Counted from the stretch's first letter, positions 1 through 6,933 are shown. The stretch: 10,989 nucleotides of DNA from Actinomycetes bacterium (GCA_023434535.1 JAEYSR010000153.1:1-10989), one strand, 5' to 3'. Notes: generated by a model from the sequence alone, not told the origin. Numbers and translations are program-made.

Positions 1-515
1 TCCTCCCACTTGGCGGGGCAGACCTCACCCGGGTGGGATGCGACGTACTGGGCAGCCTTGACCTTGCGGAGCAGCTCGGCGGCGTTGCGGCCGATGCCCT
101 CGGCGGTGACCTCCATGAACTGGATGACGCCGTCGGGGTCGACGAGGAAGGTGCCGCGATCGGCGAGGCCCTGGCCGGGGCGGAGCACCTGGAAGTTCTC
201 CGACAGCTGCCAGGTCGGGTCGCCGATCATCGGGTACTGGATCTTCCCGATGGTGTCGGAGGTGTCGTGCCAGGCCTTGTGGGTGAAGTGGGTGTCGGTC
301 GACACGCCGTAGATCTCCACGCCGAGGCTCTTGAACGCCTCGTAGTTGTCGGCCATGTCGCCCAGCTCGGTGGGGCAGACGAACGTGAAGTCGGCCGGGT
401 AGAAGAACACCACCGACCACTTGCCCTTGAAATCGGCGTCGGACACGTCGACGAACTCGCCGTTGTGGAAGGCGGTGGCCGAGAAGGGCAGGACTTCGGT
501 GTTGACGAGGGACAT
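1..515 (-). CDS. ahpC: Peroxiredoxin AhpC (alkyl hydroperoxide reductase subunit C), 3' end cut by window
   Basis: This is a typical 2-Cys peroxiredoxin of the AhpC/Prx1 group, which reduces hydrogen peroxide, organic peroxides and peroxynitrite in the cytoplasm. The 171 visible residues run from MSLVNTEV to CPAKWE. They carry the active-site pattern PxxxTxxC in FYPADFTFVCPTEL (Pro40, Thr44, peroxidatic Cys47), an Arg near residue 120 before GTFLVDPDG, and the resolving-cysteine motif GEVCPAKW at Cys166. Family members are about 185-190 residues, so only some 15 C-terminal residues are missing beyond the left edge. The ATG at 515 is preceded on the minus strand by a GAAGAGG ribosome binding site. 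A promoter overlapping a large palindrome lies about 80-110 bp upstream. No ahpD, ahpF or oxyR is visible, so the reductant is unknown. Confidence 0.96.
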   Translation of the reverse strand, partial: MSLVNTEVLPFSATAFHNGEFVDVSDADFKGKWSVVFFYPADFTFVCPTELGDMADNYEAFKSLGVEIYGVSTDTHFTHKAWHDTSDTIGKIQYPMIGDPTWQLSENFQVLRPGQGLADRGTFLVDPDGVIQFMEVTAEGIGRNAAELLRKVKAAQYVASHPGEVCPAKWE

Positions 516-594
516 CTGGACCTCTTCGTTGGTGGTTGGCGGGGGAGCGGCGATCGGTCGAGCGCCGCACACCTGTTCATAGGTGACGGGAGCC

Positions 595-624
595 AGTATA
601 GCCACATTCGATTGACAGCATCAA
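595..624 (-). promoter_or_regulatory. Probable ahpC promoter, overlapped by an inverted repeat
   Basis: Read on the minus strand there is a -35-like TTGATG (619-624) and a -10-like TATACT (595-600) separated by 18 bp. This would start transcription near 588 and give a leader of about 70 nt before the ahpC ATG at 515. The -35, spacer and half of the -10 lie inside the perfect inverted repeat 598-638, so a dimeric regulator bound there would occlude RNA polymerase. The hexamers are read directly from sequence; promoter activity is inferred. Confidence 0.55.
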
Positions 625-638
625 TCGAATGTGGCTAT
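598..638. repeat. Perfect 18-bp inverted repeat with 5-bp centre
   Basis: The left arm is 598-615 (starts ATAGCCACATTCG) and the right arm 621-638 is its exact reverse complement, with centre CAGCA at 616-620. It is unusually AT-rich for this window. Position within the ahpC promoter suggests an operator. As RNA it could also form an 18-bp hairpin that ends the phosphatase transcript, although no T-run follows in either direction. Confidence 0.9.
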
Positions 639-640
639 GG

Positions 641-666
641 GTCCGATTGACGGTGTCGATCGAACC
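641..666. repeat. Diverged second copy of the ahpC-upstream palindrome
   Basis: Positions 641-665 match 606-630 at 18 of 25 bases, sharing CGATTGAC and ATCGAA. The copy keeps the same imperfect dyad (CGATTGAC on one side, GTCGATCG on the other). It lies 35 bp from the first copy and grades directly into the 17-bp tandem array. It may be a second regulator site or a decayed repeat. Confidence 0.6.
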
Positions 667-768
667 GTGCTCTCGACAAGACCGTGCCGTCGACCGGCTC
701 GTGCCGTCGACCGGCTCGTGCCGTCGACCGGCCCGTGCTGTCGACCGGCCCGTGCCGTCGACCGAGTC
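650..768. repeat. 17-bp tandem repeat array, about seven units
   Basis: Five well-conserved units occupy 684-700, 701-717, 718-734, 735-751 and 752-768, with consensus GTGCCGTCGACCGGCTC. The first two are identical and the others differ by a few bases. Two degenerate units (667-683, with 11 of 17 matches, and 650-666) extend the ladder into the second palindrome. Every good unit contains GTCGAC. The period is not a multiple of three and the array lies between the phosphatase stop and the ahpC leader, so it is not coding. There are no spacers. I do not recognise the repeat family. Confidence 0.9.
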
Positions 769-787
769 TGCCGATCTCGGGCGGTGC

Positions 788-3700
788 TCAGTCCGGTTCG
801 GACAGGGTCTCGTCGACCCGGGCCACCACGACCAGGGCGACGTCGTCGTCGGTGCTGCGGCTGCCGAGGCACCGCTCGAGCAGCTGATCGGCCACGGCCT
901 CCACGTCGCGTGGTCCCGGCTCGGAGACCAGCTCCTCCATCGCGCCGCGGAGGCGTTCGAGCGACTCGTCGATCGGCTCGCGGCGACGCTCGACGATCCC
1001 GTCGGTGTACACCGCGAGGACCGAGCCCGGCTCGAACGGGGCGGTGCCGGGCGTGACGGGGGTGCTCGGGACGCCCAGCAGCGGCTGGCGGCCGAGCTCC
1101 AGCAGTTCCACGGTCCCGTCGGGGCGGGCCAGGACCGGCGGGAGGTGGCCGGCGGAGACGTAGCGCACGGTGTCGGCGGTGGTGTCGAACACCGCGGTGC
1201 AGGACGTCGCGGTGAGCCCGCTGTTGCCCTGCTGGAGAAGCGACGCCACCTGCGGGTAGACCTCCTCCAGCGGGGTCGAGCTGCGGAGCAGCGATCCGAT
1301 GATCGCCCGCAGCTCCACCATGTCGGCGACGGCGTTGATGCCGTGTCCGGCGATATCGCCGATGACGATCGCGACCCTGTGCTCGTCCAGCCCGATGCCC
1401 TCGAACCAGTCGCCCCCCATGCCGACCTGCGCGGCCGCCGGGAGGTACCGCTCCGCGATGCGCAGCCCCCGGGCCGGCGGGAGAGGATGGGCGACACGCT
1501 CCTGGAGGCTCACGACGAGGCGGTGCTCGGCCTCCCGGAGCTGCGTCCGCTGGAGGGTCTGGCTGACCAGCTCCGCCAGCGTGCGCATCTTCGCCAGGAT
1601 GGTCGGCGTCAGCTCCTGCGGCCTGTCCCACGCCAGGGCGACGACGCCGAGCCCCGCGCCGTCGGGAGCGATCAGCGGGAGGTGCACGAGGGAGACCACC
1701 CCTGCAGCGCTCAGGCCCTCCGCGACGTCGGCCGGGAGCTCGGTCGCGAACGAGCCGGCCCCCAGGGTCGTCATCGCCCGGCGGCGCAGGCTCTGCGACG
1801 CCGTGTCGGTCAGGTCGGCCTCCCGGCCCCGATCGGCTGCGATGATCGGCGGCGAGGAGCCGACGTCGGGCAGCGGTGCCGCCCGACCGTCGTCGGTGAG
1901 CAGTGCGATGTCGGCCACGGCCGCACCGACGGGCGCCGCCGCGTGGTCGAGGACGGCCCGGTACATCTCGTCGACCGAGCGCACGTCCGCCAGCAGCCGG
2001 GCGAAGTCGGCCATCCGCTGGTTGCGCACGACGCTCCTGCGCAGCTCGTCGACGAGACCGGTGCGCTCGAGGGTCTGGCCGACCATCCCGGCCACGGTGT
2101 CGAGCGCGTCGCGGATGTCGGTGTGCTCCACGATCGGCCGGTCCCACAGCACGCTGATCACCGCCACCACCCGGCCCACGCGGTCGCGCACCGGCGCGGC
2201 AGCACCCGAATGGGCCTCGAGCGAGTCCCACGCGGCCGACATCTCCGGGTACCTCGCGTGGGCGTCCTCGCGGTTGCCGACGAAGACCGTCTCCCCGGTC
2301 CGCACGGCGTCGGTCGCCGGCGTCGGGCTGTCCAGGGCGGAGGTCAGGTACTCCTGGCCGAGGCGGGCGAGGCCGGTCTCGACCAGGCCGGCCGAGTAGC
2401 GCCGCACCAGCTCGTCGCCGTCGAGGATCCCGACCACCGAGTACTTGGCCCCGAGCGGCGCCAGGACCGACTCGACCAGGAAGCCGGCGACGTCCGCGGT
2501 CTCGGACCGCGCCGCCAGACCCTGCGCCAGCTGGGCCAGGGCCCGACTCCGCCGGGCATCGGCGGCCTGGGCCTCGATCAGCTGCGCCCGACGGACCGCC
2601 TGCGCGGTCATCTCGGCCACGGTCGTGAGCTCGTTGAGGACGTCGTCGTCGAACTCGAGCGGGCGGTCCCAGGCGAACACGATCGATCCGATGACCCGGT
2701 CGTCCGCGCGCAGCGGGAGGGCGGCACGCGCTCCCGAGCCGAGCCCTCGGTTGGCGTCGTCGGTGTTCGGGAAGCGGGCCTCGTACTCCGCGAGGTCGCG
2801 GCACAGGACCGACCGCCCCGTCCTGGCGGCCTCCGTGAACGCCAGCGGAGAGTCCAACGACAGATCCGAGAACGCCTTCTGGGCCCGGTCGCCGACCGTG
2901 GATCCGTGGTGCACCCTCAGCACCCCGAGGTCGTCGTCGCAGACCCCCACGCTGGCGGCGCTCGCCCCGACGGCGCCGACGGCCAGGTCGGTGACCGTGC
3001 GGGCGGTCGCCTCCACCGTGTCCACGCCGGCGAGGCGCTCCGCCAGCTTCGCCAGTCGCTCCGCCCGTTCCGACACCCGGTCGGTGATCACGGCGCGCGC
3101 CAGGCTCTGCTCGCACAGCTCCCGGACGGTCTCGAGCGTGCCGACCGTCCGCTCGTCGAAGTCCAGGGGTCGGCGCCAGATGATGCCGACGGTCGCGACG
3201 ACGCCGCGTCCCGGGGCCTCGAGCGGGAGGACAGCGGCGGTCCGCGCCCCGGCCTCCATCAGCTGTCGGGCCACGTCGTCCGGCAGCTCGCGCTCCCAGT
3301 CCGCCTGGTCGCGCAACAGGACGGTGCGACCGCTCTCCAGGCTGTCGACCAGGGTCGGGATGTCGGCCAGGCGCAGCTCGGAGATCCGGGACACGAGCAC
3401 CGGGTCCACGTCGGGACCGTGGTGCAGCCGTACGACGTCCTCGTCGTCGTCGACCTCGCCGAACGACGCGATGTCGGCCTCGAAGAGCGGCGGCACGTGC
3501 GTGCTGATCACGGCGGCGACGTCGTCGGCGGTCGCGGCCCGGGCCAGTCGCTGGGCCAGGTCGGCCGTCCGACCGATCATCGCGTTGGTCCGACGGCGCT
3601 CCTGGTCGTAGCGGGCGCTGCGGAGTCCGACCACCCCGGCGGCGGCGACGATCACCGCCATGATCCACAGGAGGAACCAGCTGACGTCGTGGTTGACCGG

Positions 3701-4525
3701 CCGGTCGTCCTGGACGCGCACCTCCAGGTCGCGGTCGTCGAGCCTCATCCGGGTGAGAACCCCTCCCGTCGGTCGGGTATCGCTCGCGGCCAGGACGACG
3801 TCGCCGTCGGTGATCTCGAAGCGCACCGCTCCGTCGAGGTCGGTGCCGATGTGCCGTTGCAGCTGACCGGCGAGGTCGGTGGTCGCCACGACGCCCACGA
3901 ACGACGGAGCGGTCTGGTCGGGGCCGAGGATCCGGTAGACGGGCTTGAGCACCGCCAGCCGAGCGGTTCCGTCGGCGTCCACCAGGCGGCTGATCGCCGG
4001 GCGCCCGGTGCTCCGCGCCCGGTCCGCCGCCTCGGCGAGCGCGGTTCCGGACGCCAGCACCGTCCCCGGCTCGAGGCCCTCCGTGGAACCGCCGTCCTGG
4101 GCGTCGGCGACCGGTCCGATCGCAGCCAGCTGGACCTGCCAGGCCGGGCCCGGCGCCTCCGGGCCGCCGTCCGCCGCCTGGGGGGTGAGCCACGCCACGG
4201 GCCGGGCGACGCCGTTCGCGGCCAGATCCGTCGCGAACCGCTCGAGGCTGGCCTGGGAGACCGTCCCGTCCAGTCCGACCAGCGTGGAGGTGCCGCTCGT
4301 CGCGACGACCAGGTCGTCGGCATCGCTCTCCACGGATGCCGTCACCGCGCGCGCCAGGTCCGCCTGCTGGTCCGCGGCGTCGCGCTCGGCGATCCGCCAC
4401 GTGATGGCGGCCGCGAGCGATCCCGTGATGAGCACGACCAGCATGACGATCCACGTCGCGCGTCGGGGCGACGGAGAGCTGTCCGATGGCGGCGGTCGGA
4501 AGAGGTCGGGTTCTGGGAGGGACAC
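788..4525 (-). CDS. Membrane-anchored multi-GAF SpoIIE/PP2C-type phosphatase
   Basis: This 1245-residue protein should be a sensor phosphatase of the SpoIIE/RsbU family, which dephosphorylates STAS-domain anti-anti-sigma factors. In order: a short cytoplasmic N-terminus, TM1 (about 25-43), an extracytoplasmic region of about 240 residues with no recognised motif, TM2 (about 283-301), four GAF-like modules (about 322-478, 490-648, 661-825, 838-995) and the PP2C domain (1003-1235). Metal-site motifs are intact: GGDW (Asp1039), GDIAGHG (Asp1057), YTDG (Asp1175) and DDDVALVVV (1226-1234). Each GAF ends in a W(D/R)RP motif at residues 450, 619, 794 and 966. The start is GTG at 4525, the last in-frame start before TM1; ATG 4444 would fall inside TM1. 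No clear Shine-Dalgarno sequence is seen. The gene is divergent from a SigB/F-type sigma gene, which fits a role in partner switching. The substrate is not in the window. Confidence 0.88.
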   Translation of the reverse strand: MSLPEPDLFRPPPSDSSPSPRRATWIVMLVVLITGSLAAAITWRIAERDAADQQADLARAVTASVESDADDLVVATSGTSTLVGLDGTVSQASLERFATDLAANGVARPVAWLTPQAADGGPEAPGPAWQVQLAAIGPVADAQDGGSTEGLEPGTVLASGTALAEAADRARSTGRPAISRLVDADGTARLAVLKPVYRILGPDQTAPSFVGVVATTDLAGQLQRHIGTDLDGAVRFEITDGDVVLAASDTRPTGGVLTRMRLDDRDLEVRVQDDRPVNHDVSWFLLWIMAVIVAAAGVVGLRSARYDQERRRTNAMIGRTADLAQRLARAATADDVAAVISTHVPPLFEADIASFGEVDDDEDVVRLHHGPDVDPVLVSRISELRLADIPTLVDSLESGRTVLLRDQADWERELPDDVARQLMEAGARTAAVLPLEAPGRGVVATVGIIWRRPLDFDERTVGTLETVRELCEQSLARAVITDRVSERAERLAKLAERLAGVDTVEATARTVTDLAVGAVGASAASVGVCDDDLGVLRVHHGSTVGDRAQKAFSDLSLDSPLAFTEAARTGRSVLCRDLAEYEARFPNTDDANRGLGSGARAALPLRADDRVIGSIVFAWDRPLEFDDDVLNELTTVAEMTAQAVRRAQLIEAQAADARRSRALAQLAQGLAARSETADVAGFLVESVLAPLGAKYSVVGILDGDELVRRYSAGLVETGLARLGQEYLTSALDSPTPATDAVRTGETVFVGNREDAHARYPEMSAAWDSLEAHSGAAAPVRDRVGRVVAVISVLWDRPIVEHTDIRDALDTVAGMVGQTLERTGLVDELRRSVVRNQRMADFARLLADVRSVDEMYRAVLDHAAAPVGAAVADIALLTDDGRAAPLPDVGSSPPIIAADRGREADLTDTASQSLRRRAMTTLGAGSFATELPADVAEGLSAAGVVSLVHLPLIAPDGAGLGVVALAWDRPQELTPTILAKMRTLAELVSQTLQRTQLREAEHRLVVSLQERVAHPLPPARGLRIAERYLPAAAQVGMGGDWFEGIGLDEHRVAIVIGDIAGHGINAVADMVELRAIIGSLLRSSTPLEEVYPQVASLLQQGNSGLTATSCTAVFDTTADTVRYVSAGHLPPVLARPDGTVELLELGRQPLLGVPSTPVTPGTAPFEPGSVLAVYTDGIVERRREPIDESLERLRGAMEELVSEPGPRDVEAVADQLLERCLGSRSTDDDVALVVVARVDETLSEPD

Positions 4526-4615
4526 GGCGCGGCGAACGCTAACGGCAGGGGAGCTGATCCGGTAGGCCGACGTCCGCACCGCCGGCGCGGGCCGTGCTCG
4601 CGCCGCCCCGAGCCC

Positions 4616-4665
4616 TCCGGAGAGCGTCGCTCCTGTCCGATCCGGAGAGCCTCGCTCCCGTCCGA
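4616..4665. repeat. Two-unit 25-bp tandem direct repeat between divergent genes
   Basis: 4616-4640 and 4641-4665 are adjacent copies beginning TCCGGAGAGC and differing at two of 25 bases. Each copy contains a small inverted repeat, GGAG paired with CTCC across seven bases. It lies in the 241-bp gap between the phosphatase start (4525) and the sigma start (4767). The rest of that gap holds the sigma promoter and nothing else I can identify. The repeat could be a paired regulator site. Confidence 0.8.
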
Positions 4666-4701
4666 TCCCGACGGCCGGTCGGCTCCGATCGCCCGGTGTG
4701 T

Positions 4702-4727
4702 GTTTGACCCGACTCACCCAGGGGTAG
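4702..4727 (+). promoter_or_regulatory. SigB/SigF-type promoter of the first sigma gene
   Basis: GTTT at 4702-4705, then 16 bp, then GGGTAG at 4722-4727. This resembles the SigB (Bacillus) and SigF/SigB (actinobacterial) consensus of GTTT with GGGTAT/C. Transcription would begin near 4734 and leave a leader of about 33 nt before ATG 4767, suggesting autoregulation. Two further candidates in the window share the 16-bp spacing. Confidence 0.6.
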
Positions 4728-4766
4728 GGAGCTGTGGTCACGGCGCCGGACGGGAGGCTGACGACC

Positions 4767-5555
4767 ATGCCGATGGACGACGCGACGCTCGCCGAGCGAC
4801 GCAACCGAGGATCGATGGCGGCCGACGAGGTCGCCGCGCTGATCGACGAGTACCACCGCACGGGCGAGCGTCGACTGCGCAACCAGGTCGTGGAGGCCCA
4901 CCTCCACGTGGCCGACCACCACGTGAGCCGCTTCTCGCGGTCCGTGGGGGCGGCCTCGGACGACCTGCGCCAGACGGCGCTCCTGGCGATGATCCGGGCG
5001 GTCGACCGCTTCGACACGTCCCTGGGGGTGACGTTCCGGACGTTCGCGTCCCGCACCATCGAGGGCGAGCTGAAGCGCTACCTCCGTGACCGGGCGTGGA
5101 TGGTGAGGCCGCCGAGGCGGGCCCAGGAGATGCACCTCCACGTGCGCCGGGCCACCGAGGACCTGTCGCATGCGCTCGGTCGACCGCCGACGGTCCGGGA
5201 GGTCGCGGCCGAGCTCGGCACCGAGGTCGACCACGTCCTCGAGGCGATGGAAGCCGGTCAGGCCCGCAGCGCGACCGGGCTCGAGGCCCCCGGTGCCGAC
5301 GGCGAGGAGAGCTCGTCGCTGTCGCGGCTGCTCGGCGCCGTCGACCCGTCGTACGCCGAGGTCGACGAGCGGGAGGTGCTGCGGGACGCGGTGGCCGGAC
5401 TCGACGACCGGCAGCAGCTGGTCCTGCACCTCCGCTACGTCGAGGAGCTGAGCCAGCCCGAGATCGCCGACGAGGTGGGTCTGTCGCAGTCGTACGTGTC
5501 GCGGCTCCTCCGGGGCACGCTCGACCAGATCCGCGCCGAGCTGGTCTCGGCCTGA
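4767..5555 (+). CDS. RNA polymerase sigma factor, SigB/SigF/SigG family (first paralogue)
   Basis: A 262-residue sigma-70 family protein lacking region 1. Region 2 spans about 38-107 (DDLRQTALLAMIRAVDRFD, then GELKRYLRD), region 3 about 113-170 (including LGRPPTVREVAAELG) and region 4 about 203-260. The recognition helix-turn-helix SQPEIADEVGLSQSYVSRLL lies at 229-248. This layout and length match SigB/F-type alternative sigma factors controlled by RsbW-type anti-sigmas. I chose ATG 4767 because GGGAGG (4752-4757) sits nine bases upstream; an in-frame GTG at 4734 lies at the predicted transcription start. It is divergent from the SpoIIE-type phosphatase and ends three bases from the stop of the convergent paralogue. 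Region 2.4-3.0 is basic (RPPRRAQE), where the paralogue has RVPRSVKD, so promoter preferences may differ. Confidence 0.92.
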   Translation: MPMDDATLAERRNRGSMAADEVAALIDEYHRTGERRLRNQVVEAHLHVADHHVSRFSRSVGAASDDLRQTALLAMIRAVDRFDTSLGVTFRTFASRTIEGELKRYLRDRAWMVRPPRRAQEMHLHVRRATEDLSHALGRPPTVREVAAELGTEVDHVLEAMEAGQARSATGLEAPGADGEESSSLSRLLGAVDPSYAEVDEREVLRDAVAGLDDRQQLVLHLRYVEELSQPEIADEVGLSQSYVSRLLRGTLDQIRAELVSA

Positions 5556-5558
5556 GGC

Positions 5559-6335
5559 TCAGCCCGACGGCGGACGGTCGTCGGGCGGGACCTCCTGGGC
5601 GGTGCGGAGGGCCTCGAAGCTCTTCCTCAGCAGCCGCGACACGTGCATCTGGGAGAGGCCGACGCGCTCGGCGATCTGCTCCTGGCTCATCTGCTCGTAG
5701 AACCGCAGGCGGATGATCTCCTGCTCCCGTGGCTCCAGCGTGCTGAGGAGGCGGGTCACGTGGTCGCGGTCGTCGACGCCGGCTGTTCCGGCTGGTGTGC
5801 CGAGCGAAGGGTGGTGGTCGCCCGGCTGGTCCTGGCCGGGATGCTCGAGGGAGCCCGCCCGTCGGGCCGAGCCGGCTCCGACGGCGCCGACCACCTCGTC
5901 GACCCCGACGCCGAGGTGCTCGGCGAGCTCGCGGACGGTCGGCGACCTTCCGAGGCGCTGCTCGAGCTCCTCGGACGCCCGCCGGACCGAGACGTGCAGG
6001 TCCTTCACGGACCTCGGCACCCGCAGCGCCCATGTCTGGTCGCGGAAGTGGCGCTTGAGCTCTCCGTCGATGGTCCGTCCGGCGAACGTGCTGAACGCCA
6101 CCCCTCGTTCCGGGTCGAAGCGGTCGAGCGCCTTGACCAGGCCGAGGAGCGCCACCTGCTGGAGGTCCTCGGCCTCCGCCGCGGATCGTCGGTAGCGGGC
6201 GGCGAAGTGGTGGGCGAGGCCGATGTGGTCCTCGACGATCTCGTTCCTCAGCGCCCGGTCGCGCGTCCGGGCGAAGCGCACCATGCGCTCGTCGAGCGCG
6301 GGCGGCTCTCCGTCGGCGTCTGGGTCGGAGGGCAT
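5559..6335 (-). CDS. RNA polymerase sigma factor, SigB/SigF/SigG family (second paralogue)
   Basis: A 258-residue alternative sigma factor clearly paralogous to its convergent neighbour. Region 2 is at about 29-100 (AEDLQQVALLGLVKALDRFD, GELKRHFRD), region 3 at about 105-160 with the family signature WALRVPRSVKDLHVSVRRA and LGRSPTVRELAEHLG, and region 4 at about 188-245 with HTH SQEQIAERVGLSQMHVSRLL. It follows the SigB/F consensus more closely than the other copy (FSTFAGRTIDGELKRHFRD). A Gly/His/Pro-rich linker (about 160-188) separates regions 3 and 4. ATG 6335 is preceded by GAGG at good spacing and lies 20 bp after the RsbW-like gene's stop, so the two are very probably one operon. The adjacent RsbW-like protein is its natural partner. 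Confidence 0.93.
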   Translation of the reverse strand: MPSDPDADGEPPALDERMVRFARTRDRALRNEIVEDHIGLAHHFAARYRRSAAEAEDLQQVALLGLVKALDRFDPERGVAFSTFAGRTIDGELKRHFRDQTWALRVPRSVKDLHVSVRRASEELEQRLGRSPTVRELAEHLGVGVDEVVGAVGAGSARRAGSLEHPGQDQPGDHHPSLGTPAGTAGVDDRDHVTRLLSTLEPREQEIIRLRFYEQMSQEQIAERVGLSQMHVSRLLRKSFEALRTAQEVPPDDRPPSG

Positions 6336-6355
6336 CGACGGGCCTCGGGCCGGCG

Positions 6356-6742
6356 TCAGTCGGCGCCGAGACGCTTGTGGACCCGGAACGATCCGTCGTG
6401 GATCTCGTAGCGGTCCACCGTGGCCTCGAGGATCCGCTCGGTGAGCTGGTCGGGCGCGACCCTCGACGCTGCTCCGCTGCAGCGCCCGACCACGTGGACG
6501 GTCCGCTCGTCGGTCCACATGTGGACGGTGACGGTGCCGGCCTCGGACGCCTCGACCAGCAGCCCGACGAGCTCGTTGACGGCCACGCGGAGGTCCTCGA
6601 CGTCATCGATGATCGGGTCGAGGTCGGCGGCCAGGCTCGCCGCGGCCACGCGGACGAGGGCGACGAAGCGGACCTGGGCGGGGATCTCCACGCACACCGT
6701 GTCCGACGGTGGCCCGGTGTCGATCGTCGGTTCCTCGGTCAC
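6356..6742 (-). CDS. RsbW-like anti-sigma factor / GHKL ATPase-type protein, degenerate
   Basis: A 128-residue cytoplasmic protein resembling HATPase_c (GHKL) anti-sigma kinases. The N-terminal strand VCVEIPAQVRFVALVRV is followed by DDVEDLRVAVNELVGLLVEA (about 47-66), the position of the N-box helix, and the protein ends in RYEIHDGSFRVHKRL, like the last strand of such proteins. RsbW-type proteins usually have E-x3-N here; this one keeps Glu57 but has Leu61 for the Mg-chelating Asn. I see no DxGxG box, only VVGRCSGAAS. ATP binding may therefore be lost or weak. It is short (RsbW proteins are about 140-160 residues). GTG 6742 follows AAGAGGA. It stands 20 bp upstream of a sigma gene, supporting an anti-sigma role; a phosphorylation-independent binder is possible. 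Confidence 0.75.
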   Translation of the reverse strand: MTEEPTIDTGPPSDTVCVEIPAQVRFVALVRVAAASLAADLDPIIDDVEDLRVAVNELVGLLVEASEAGTVTVHMWTDERTVHVVGRCSGAASRVAPDQLTERILEATVDRYEIHDGSFRVHKRLGAD

Positions 6743-6835
6743 TCTGTCCTCTTCCGGTGTCGTCGGGCCGCTCGGGGCGCTGGGTGCGTGGCTGCCGGGC
6801 GACGCTACCGCCGCCCCGCCCCGGTGCCCCCCGTG

Positions 6836-6861
6836 GTACCCCGATCGGGGCCGGGACAGAC
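6836..6861 (-). promoter_or_regulatory. SigB/SigF-type promoter of the RsbW-like/sigma operon
   Basis: On the minus strand GTCT (6858-6861) is followed after exactly 16 bp by GGGTAC (6836-6841). The predicted start near 6829 gives an 87-nt leader to GTG 6742. The spacer contains most of the 12-bp palindrome CCCCGATCGGGG (6839-6850), which also covers part of the -10. It matches the csbD candidate in its GGTCT and GGGTA elements and its spacing. Confidence 0.58.
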
Positions 6862-6933
6862 CACGACCCCGGGGCGGCACGGGGGTCGCTCACGGCTGGC
6901 TGAGTCGGTCCCGCGTGTCGGATGCCACGTCGG

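Noticed and set aside
232..237. GGGTAC as a further SigB/F promoter
   Set aside because: It lies inside ahpC coding sequence, has no GTTT-like element 16 bp upstream and no downstream plus-strand gene. GGGTA alone is frequent by chance at this GC.
612..641. Plus-strand promoter from the perfect TTGACA at 612-617
   Set aside because: The best -10 at suitable distance is TATGGG, and no plus-strand gene follows before the antisense phosphatase. The hexamer is explained by the palindrome.
684..768. CRISPR array
   Set aside because: The 17-bp units are directly adjacent with no spacers, and no cas genes are present.
621..4454. 1277-codon minus-strand frame in another register
   Set aside because: Low-complexity Arg/Gly/Ala translation with no domain; a shadow of the phosphatase gene.
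4734..4766. Upstream GTG start for the first sigma factor
   Set aside because: It lies at the predicted transcription start; ATG 4767 has a good GGGAGG site and still covers all sigma regions.
4526..5059. N-terminal extension of the phosphatase by 178 codons
   Set aside because: It would run across the divergent promoter and antisense to the start of a clear sigma gene, with no recognisable domain. GTG 4525 just before TM1 fits better.
629..5089. 1486-codon plus-strand open frame opposite the phosphatase
   Set aside because: It is rich in Arg, Gly, Pro and His with no recognisable domain, crosses the tandem array and the sigma gene, and is antisense to a protein with intact catalytic motifs. 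It is an open frame caused by high GC.
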